Source: Nitrospira sp. (GTDB taxonomy: Bacteria > Nitrospirota > Nitrospiria > Nitrospirales > Nitrospiraceae). From it: a stretch of DNA of 9,835 nucleotides. Made by a program: the position numbers and the translations under genes. The stretch is taken from NCBI GenBank assembly GCA_025360665.1, contig JANYBU010000230.1:1-9835 (forward strand), in the 5' to 3' direction. The notes under the pieces are model-generated. The model saw only the letters and a program-made list of their open reading frames with translations, did not search any database and was not told where the DNA came from. Within the stretch, counting starts at the first letter, position 1. Each line of letters starts with the position of its first letter. Positions 5,534-9,835 of this stretch are shown here, in pieces.

Positions 5534-6313
5534 GCCAGTCCCGCTTTTCACGCCTTTCTTGCGCGTCCCACTCCCCGTGATTCGCGATGCCAAAATAGCC
5601 TCGCCGATCACCAGGTCTTCAGGCCTCGTCACTTTGATATTCTCCCCGCTTCCCTCAACCACCGCCACCGAATACCCCAGCCATTCCACCAAGAATGCGT
5701 CATCGGTGGCCCGCACCCCCTCGGCATGCGCTTTCCTGTGGGCGGTCTCGATCCAGTCCCGGCGAAAGGCCTGCGGAGTTTGGGCGAGCCACAAGGGGCT
5801 GCGATCGACCGTTCGCTCAATCACCCCATTCGGCCGAACCTGTTTCACGGTATCCCGCATCGGAAGCGCGATAATCGCTGCGCCATCTTTCCTCGCCGCA
5901 GCCACGACCTCGTCGATCATCCGTTGCGTCACAAATGGCCGCACGGCGTCGTGTATGAGTACGATGTCTGTGTCTGGGGGAACCTGCGCGAGCGCGTACC
6001 GCACCGAATCCTGGCGCTCTGCGCCACCCGCCACAACCTTCGTCACTTTGGTGAATCGGTGCCGCGAGACGATCTCGTGCTCACAATATTCGACGTCTGC
6101 AGACGGAACGGCAAGAATGATCTGGTCGACCACGGGAGCAGCTTGCAACATCCGCAACGACTGAACGATGAGAGGTTCACCACCCAACGACAGAAATTGT
6201 TTGGGGACGGATCCACCCATCCGAAGCCCGCGGCCGGCAGCCGGCACGAGTGCCACCACCAAAGGAGCCTGACGAGGGATCGGTTCGACGCGAGGCGAGC
6301 GAGTCGTGGTCAT
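5495..6313 (-). CDS. ispD: 2-C-methyl-D-erythritol 4-phosphate cytidylyltransferase IspD with repeat-encoded C-terminal tail
   Basis: The 272-residue enzyme joins CTP and MEP to give CDP-ME in the MEP pathway. The nucleotide-binding P-A-A-G-R-G-L-R-M-G motif and P-K-Q-F-L are at 24-41, with Arg31 and Lys38 at the positions of the catalytic Arg and Lys. H-D-A-V-R-P is at 121-126 and N-I-K-V-T-R-P-E-D-L at 226-235. The usual C terminus would be near residue 244. A basic tail of about 28 residues follows, ending in Ser-Arg-Pro, Ser-Arg-Gln, Ser-Arg-Lys, Ser-Arg, encoded by a 9-bp repeat array. There is also an N-terminal lead of about 18 residues. The ATG at 6313 is preferred over a TTG two codons upstream; neither has a clear Shine-Dalgarno. 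ispF follows after 30 bp. Confidence 0.95.
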   Translation of the reverse strand: MTTTRSPRVEPIPRQAPLVVALVPAAGRGLRMGGSVPKQFLSLGGEPLIVQSLRMLQAAPVVDQIILAVPSADVEYCEHEIVSRHRFTKVTKVVAGGAERQDSVRYALAQVPPDTDIVLIHDAVRPFVTQRMIDEVVAAARKDGAAIIALPMRDTVKQVRPNGVIERTVDRSPLWLAQTPQAFRRDWIETAHRKAHAEGVRATDDAFLVEWLGYSVAVVEGSGENIKVTRPEDLVIGEAILASRITGSGTRKKGVKSGTGMSRPSRQSRKSR

Positions 6314-6380
6314 AGGCAAGGCTGTCTGTATCCCACATTATTCATGGCAATTCGTCGCGAAATCGCCCGAATACGCGTTC

Positions 6381-6495
6381 CTCGTGAAGCGTATCTCGTC
6401 ATTCGCGAGACTTGCGAGAAAAGCGGGACGGGTGGGAAATTTCATTTTCGCGAGTCGCGCCTGTCTCGCACATCTTGCTCGTCTCGCTTCACGAG
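6381..6495. repeat. Inverted repeat of two facing 9-bp arrays, abutting the degP stop codon
   Basis: The ends CTCGTGAAGCG (6381-6391) and CGCTTCACGAG (6485-6495) are perfect 11-bp reverse complements. Between them the left half has 9-bp units at 6405 (GCGAGACTT), 6414 (GCGAGAAAA), 6423 (GCGGGACGG) and 6432. The right half has opposite-strand units at 6454 (GTCGCGCCT), 6463 (GTCTCGCAC), 6472 (ATCTTGCTC) and 6481 (GTCTCGCTT). A GAAATTTC palindrome lies near the centre (6436-6443). The element ends one base before the degP stop codon at 6496-6498 and could fold at the 3' end of its message. Bases 6314-6380, between it and ispD, hold nothing I can name. Confidence 0.88.
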
Positions 6496-8013
6496 CTAGG
6501 GCCGCAACGTGAGATAGATTGTTTGGCCCTTCCGTTTGAGCAGCAAGAGGACCGCTTGATCCTTGGCCAGGCCGGAAGCGGCTTGTTCATAGGACTTGAG
6601 CGAGCCCACCGCCTTGCGATTGACTTCGAGAATAATATCGCCTTCGCGCACACCCATTTCCTCCACCGTGCTTCCGGGCTTGACCTTGACCACCACCACG
6701 CCACGCTCAGTGGCCTTCAATCCATACCGAGCCGTGAGTTCCTCGTTTAACTCACGGACATCAAGATCTGAAAGGATTCCCGTTGGCACCGCTGACTCCC
6801 TGCTCTCCTCTGTGCTGGGCTGTCCTAACGATTTCGGCTGTTCCACAATCGTCACCTCGATCGTCTTGGGCTTCTTGTCTCGAGTCAGCTTGACCGAGAC
6901 CTTCTTCCCGATCGGGGTTTGTGCAACGGCATTTCGCAAATGTGTCGGCGAATCCATCGACTTGCCGTCATATTCGACAATGACATCTGCGCGCTCAAAT
7001 CCCGCCTTCTTCGCAGGACTGTCGTCCATGACATCGCTGACGAGCACGCCCTTCGTGTCGGTGATCCCGAACTGTGTAGCCAACTCAGGAGTCAAATCTT
7101 GAATCGCCACTCCGAGCCAGCCGCGGACAACCTTCCCTGTCCGTACCAACTGATCCATAATGGCGCGTGACAAGTTGCTGGGCACGGCAAATCCAATACC
7201 CATGTTGCCGCCGCTTTGACTGAAGATCGCCGTATTGATCCCGACTAATTCGCCGCGCACGTTGACTAACGCGCCTCCGGAATTGCCTGGGTTGATTGCC
7301 GCATCGGTTTGGATGAAGTCCTCGTATTCGGCAATGCCCATACTGGCTCGTCCGACTGCACTGACGATCCCCATCGTCACGGTCTGGGTGAGCCCGAACG
7401 GACTCCCCACAGCCAACACAAACTCCCCGACCTCCAGTTGGTCAGAATCGGCCCAGGGAATGGTTGCGAGCCCTGTCGCTTCGATTTTCACGACCGCGAT
7501 ATCCGCCTTCGCATCGGTGCCGATCAGCTTGCCCTTAAACTCCCGCTTGTCCGACAAAAAGACCCGAATCTCGTCGGCTTTGTTCACCACATGATTATTG
7601 GTGATGATCAAACCATTGGACTCCACAATGACCCCAGACCCCTGGCCACGTTCTTTTGGCTCTCGCTGGGGGGCATCACGCTTAGAAAACTCATCGCCGA
7701 AGAACTTGCGAAAAAACGGGTCGTCGAGCGGCGAACTGTGCGGATTTTCTCCAGCTTTTCCAGTTCGCGTCGCCGAAATGTTGACGACCGCCGGTTTCAC
7801 GAATTTTGCGATTTCAACGAAGTTTTTCCCGCTCCCTCCTGTCATTGGCAGCTGTGGTGCGGTAGCCACGGGACGAGCGATTGGAGCGGGGGTCGGCTCA
7901 GGCCCGGCCGTGCCGGTCGGCAACCAACCCATGTCAGACGCCACCACGATCCCGATGACAATCCCTACAGTCACCAAAGCGGACGGAACCAGCCACGCAC
8001 GAACGAGTTTCAT
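6496..8013 (-). CDS. degP: DegP/HtrA-family periplasmic serine protease with two PDZ domains
   Basis: The 505-residue protein is a Do-type protease that would degrade or chaperone misfolded envelope proteins. An N-terminal hydrophobic segment (about 7-26) is a signal peptide or membrane anchor; no clean cleavage site is seen. A Pro/Ala-rich linker precedes the trypsin-like domain (about 65-292). The catalytic triad is His141 (T-N-N-H-V-V), Asp171 (A-D-I-A-V-V) and Ser245 (G-N-S-G-G-A). A long loop (about 95-123) before the protease core resembles the LA loop of DegP. PDZ1 covers about 298-392 and PDZ2 about 412-505. The ATG at 8013 has AAGGAT five bases upstream. It lies 67 bp downstream of fbaB on the same strand and 182 bp upstream of ispD, with an inverted-repeat element at its stop codon. 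DegQ or DegS naming is not distinguishable beyond the two PDZ domains. Confidence 0.96.
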   Translation of the reverse strand: MKLVRAWLVPSALVTVGIVIGIVVASDMGWLPTGTAGPEPTPAPIARPVATAPQLPMTGGSGKNFVEIAKFVKPAVVNISATRTGKAGENPHSSPLDDPFFRKFFGDEFSKRDAPQREPKERGQGSGVIVESNGLIITNNHVVNKADEIRVFLSDKREFKGKLIGTDAKADIAVVKIEATGLATIPWADSDQLEVGEFVLAVGSPFGLTQTVTMGIVSAVGRASMGIAEYEDFIQTDAAINPGNSGGALVNVRGELVGINTAIFSQSGGNMGIGFAVPSNLSRAIMDQLVRTGKVVRGWLGVAIQDLTPELATQFGITDTKGVLVSDVMDDSPAKKAGFERADVIVEYDGKSMDSPTHLRNAVAQTPIGKKVSVKLTRDKKPKTIEVTIVEQPKSLGQPSTEESRESAVPTGILSDLDVRELNEELTARYGLKATERGVVVVKVKPGSTVEEMGVREGDIILEVNRKAVGSLKSYEQAASGLAKDQAVLLLLKRKGQTIYLTLRP

Positions 8014-8080
8014 AGGTGATCCTTGCTCTTCATCCCTCGTGACCCGAACGATTCACACACAATCGGTGCATCCCGACGCG

Positions 8081-9004
8081 TCACTGCATCTCGCCGGAAT
8101 ACACCCCCATGATGGTGTGGAGAAACTTCATCGCCTCCGCTTTAGGCCGCTGGAACGAGTTCCGACCAATGATGGAGCCAAACCCGCCGCCGTCACGAAT
8201 GGCGCGCGCCTCCTCAAACACATGCGTGTCCTCGCTCTTGGCCCCCCCGGAGAAAATGACGATCCGGCGCCCATCGAACGAGCTCTGCACCACATGCTTG
8301 ACCCGCTCCGCCAGGGTCGTGATCGGAATCTTGGCCGATTCGTACACCTTTTTCGCCGCGGCCTGTTCAAGATGCGCAGTGGGAAGTTTGACCTTAATGA
8401 CATGGGCGCCGAGCTGTGCCGCAATCTGTGCCGCATAGGCCACCACATCGATCGCCGTCTCCCCTTCCTTACTGAGTACCGACCCTCGCGGGTACGACCA
8501 CACGACGACCGCCAAGCCGCAGTCCTTGGCGTCTTCTGCAATCGCGCGCAGCTGTTCATACATGGCGTTGCAGTGCGATGACCCTGGATAGATCGTGAAT
8601 CCCACGGCAACACAGCCTAGACGCAAGGCATCCGAAACGCTCCCGGTGACTGACGGCATGGGATCTTTTTCGTCGTGCAACGTATCGTGGCTATTGAGTT
8701 TCAGAATGAGCGGGATTTGCCCGGCATACTGGCTCGCCCCGGCCTCCAGAAATCCCAACGGCGCGGCGTAGGCATTGCAGCCTGCATCGATCGCCAACTG
8801 AAAATGGTAGAGGGGATTGTACCCCCCTGGATTGGAGGCAAAGCTCCGGGCCGGACCATGCTCGAATCCTTGGTCCACGGGTAGAATCACCAGCTTGCCC
8901 GTCCCCGCCAATTTTCCATGGCGCAACAGACGGGCGATATTCGTTTTGGTTCCCGCGTTGTCGCTGCTGTACCAGCTCAGAATCTCTTGTACGCGATCAG
9001 CCAT
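8081..9004 (-). CDS. fbaB: Class I fructose-bisphosphate aldolase, DhnA/FbaB family
   Basis: The 307-residue TIM-barrel enzyme interconverts fructose 1,6-bisphosphate with the two triose phosphates through a lysine Schiff base. Family marks are L-P-V-D-Q-G-F-E-H-G-P at 41-51, the Schiff-base lysine region H-V-I-K-V-K-L-P at 201-208 (Lys204 or Lys206), F-S-G-G-A-K at 251-256, and the phosphate-binding G-G-G-F-G-S-I-I-G-R-N-S-F-Q-R-P at 272-287. Length agrees with bacterial and archaeal DhnA-type aldolases, which are unrelated in sequence to the class II zinc enzyme. The ATG at 9004 has a strong GGAGGA site five bases upstream. It follows fbp on the same strand across a repeat-bearing 182-bp spacer, and the pair makes fructose 6-phosphate from triose phosphates. 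Confidence 0.95.
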   Translation of the reverse strand: MADRVQEILSWYSSDNAGTKTNIARLLRHGKLAGTGKLVILPVDQGFEHGPARSFASNPGGYNPLYHFQLAIDAGCNAYAAPLGFLEAGASQYAGQIPLILKLNSHDTLHDEKDPMPSVTGSVSDALRLGCVAVGFTIYPGSSHCNAMYEQLRAIAEDAKDCGLAVVVWSYPRGSVLSKEGETAIDVVAYAAQIAAQLGAHVIKVKLPTAHLEQAAAKKVYESAKIPITTLAERVKHVVQSSFDGRRIVIFSGGAKSEDTHVFEEARAIRDGGGFGSIIGRNSFQRPKAEAMKFLHTIMGVYSGEMQ

Positions 9005-9030
9005 ATCTCTCCTCCCCTGGATTCGTGAAA

Positions 9031-9185
9031 CGTGAGACGTTAGTAACTGCTCAGGTAGATAGACTGAAGGCTTTTAGGGGTTGGGCTTCTTGCGCAACGA
9101 GGATTCATCTCTGCTTGAACCCAAGGTCGTAGAAACATACTTCAGCCTTCAGCCTGAACACCTGAGTAGTTACATTCGTCTCACG
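9031..9185. repeat. 155-bp imperfect inverted repeat between fbp and fbaB
   Basis: The arm 9031-9072 matches the reverse complement of 9144-9185 at 33 of 42 positions, with blocks CGTGAGACG, GTAACT, CTCAGGT and CTGAAGGCT conserved in order. Heptamer tandems occur in it: TTCAGCC twice at 9141-9154, and CGTGAAA/CGTGAGA at 9024-9037 across the left edge. The interior has a further short pair, TTGGG (9081-9085) with CCCAA (9120-9124). The right end is one base from the fbp stop codon (9187-9189). No target-site duplication is visible. Confidence 0.85.
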
Positions 9186-9186
9186 G

Positions 9187-9835
9187 TTATCGTCTGTCTT
9201 GAATGAACTCCTCCGCCTCCAGAACGTCGTCTGCACTCCCAATGATCAACGGCACTCGTTGATGAAGTTGCTTGGCCTCCATGTCGAGGATGCGCATGAT
9301 GCCGGTGCTGGCCCTTCCGCCTGCCTGCTCCACGACCCACGCCAACGGATTGGCTTCGTACAGCAACCGAAGCTTGCCCTCTGGCTTGCCCAGCTCGCCG
9401 GGATAGAGATAGATGCCTCCGCCGAGGAGAATCCGATGTACGTCGGCCACCAGACAGGCGGAATAGCGTCCACTATAGGGCCGCCCCGTGGCTGTATCCG
9501 GGATCTTCAGATAGTCCATGTACTTCTTCATGCCCGTCGTCCATTTATGATAATTGCCTTCGTTCGCGCCGTAGACCTTGCCTCGAGCAGGCGTACGGAT
9601 CCGCTCATGAGACAGGAGATACTCGCCGATGCCAGGCTCCAACGTAAACCCGTGGACTCCTTGTCCAACGGTATAGACCAACATGGTACTTGAACCGTAG
9701 AGGAGATAGCCGGCCGCCACCTGCTCTGTTCCCTTGCGGACAAGGTCATCCTCGGTCGGCATCCGGTCTTTGCGCTCGCACTTCAAGACGGAAAAAATCG
9801 CGCCGAGAGGCATGTTGCAGTCCGTGTTTGATGAG
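9187..9835 (-). CDS. fbp: Class 1 fructose-1,6-bisphosphatase, C-terminal two thirds (5' end outside window)
   Basis: The frame is open through the right edge. It starts in the metal-binding motif: the visible residues S-S-N-T-D-C-N-M-P-L-G-A-I-F-S-V match the D-G-S-S-N-x-D-x-N-x-x-x-G-x-I-F signature of class 1 FBPase, so the ATG at 9813 is internal and not the start. About 215 residues of the usual 320-340 are present. Further marks are the sugar-phosphate segment Y-S-G-R-Y-S-A-C-L-V-A-D-V-H-R near visible residues 120-134 and L-L-Y-E-A-N-P-L-A-W-V-V-E-Q-A-G-G near 157-173, whose Glu is a metal ligand. The enzyme removes the 1-phosphate of fructose 1,6-bisphosphate, the irreversible step of gluconeogenesis. 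The N-terminal region that carries AMP regulation in other members cannot be seen. Confidence 0.94.
   Translation of the reverse strand, partial: SSNTDCNMPLGAIFSVLKCERKDRMPTEDDLVRKGTEQVAAGYLLYGSSTMLVYTVGQGVHGFTLEPGIGEYLLSHERIRTPARGKVYGANEGNYHKWTTGMKKYMDYLKIPDTATGRPYSGRYSACLVADVHRILLGGGIYLYPGELGKPEGKLRLLYEANPLAWVVEQAGGRASTGIMRILDMEAKQLHQRVPLIIGSADDVLEAEEFIQDRR

Noticed and set aside
5480..6499. A 339-codon open frame on the plus strand opposite ispD
   Set aside because: It is antisense to a well-supported ispD, begins and ends in repeat arrays, and shows only Arg/His/Pro-rich low-complexity sequence with no family motif.
7598..8581. A 327-codon open frame on the plus strand opposite degP and fbaB
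   Set aside because: It runs across two conserved minus-strand genes and has no recognisable domain; long antisense frames are expected in GC-rich coding DNA.
9813..9813. ATG at 9813 as the start of fbp
   Set aside because: The frame upstream to the window edge encodes the conserved metal-binding motif of class 1 FBPase, so the true start is outside the window.

Overview
The window is an ordinary-looking stretch of bacterial chromosome. It is GC-rich and tightly packed, and it carries housekeeping genes on both strands. The mix is ispD-ispF-cysE next to an HtrA protease, a class I aldolase of the DhnA/FbaB type beside a class 1 fructose-bisphosphatase, a PsiF-repeat protein and an AMIN-domain amidase. 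This would suit a Gram-negative autotroph such as Nitrospira. The taxon is an inference from gene content and the style of the spacers; no rRNA or other marker is present.

Layout, left to right. The 3' end of tatD (+) runs tail-to-tail into a YacP/NYN-domain RNase-like gene (-), with a 14-bp overlap of the two coding ends. After a divergent spacer come amiC-like (+), truA (+) and, behind a 319-bp repeat-bearing spacer, a small secreted psiF-like gene (+) closed by a clear hairpin. From there to the right edge every gene is on the minus strand. In transcription order they are fbp (5' end cut off by the window), fbaB, degP/htrA, ispD, ispF, a four-helix-bundle (S23/23S rRNA intervening-sequence type) gene, and cysE. 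fbp and fbaB act back to back in gluconeogenesis. ispD and ispF are two steps of the MEP isoprenoid pathway, and cysE makes O-acetylserine for cysteine; ispD-ispF-cysE is a familiar bacterial neighbourhood. TatD, YacP and TruA are nucleic-acid enzymes. AmiC and DegP act in the cell envelope.

The most interesting content is between the genes. Four spacers (truA-psiF, cysE-S23-ispF, ispD-degP, fbaB-fbp) hold degenerate short-period tandem arrays (7, 8 or 9 bp units). In each spacer two arrays face each other as an inverted repeat. The arrays abut or enter coding ends: they touch the stop codons of ispF, degP and fbp, sit directly on the cysE start, and encode a Ser-Arg-x tripeptide tail on IspD. 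The S23-type gene sits inside one such inverted pair, splitting ispF from cysE, and looks like a small inserted cassette. I see no tRNA, rRNA, CRISPR array, transposase or known defence system.
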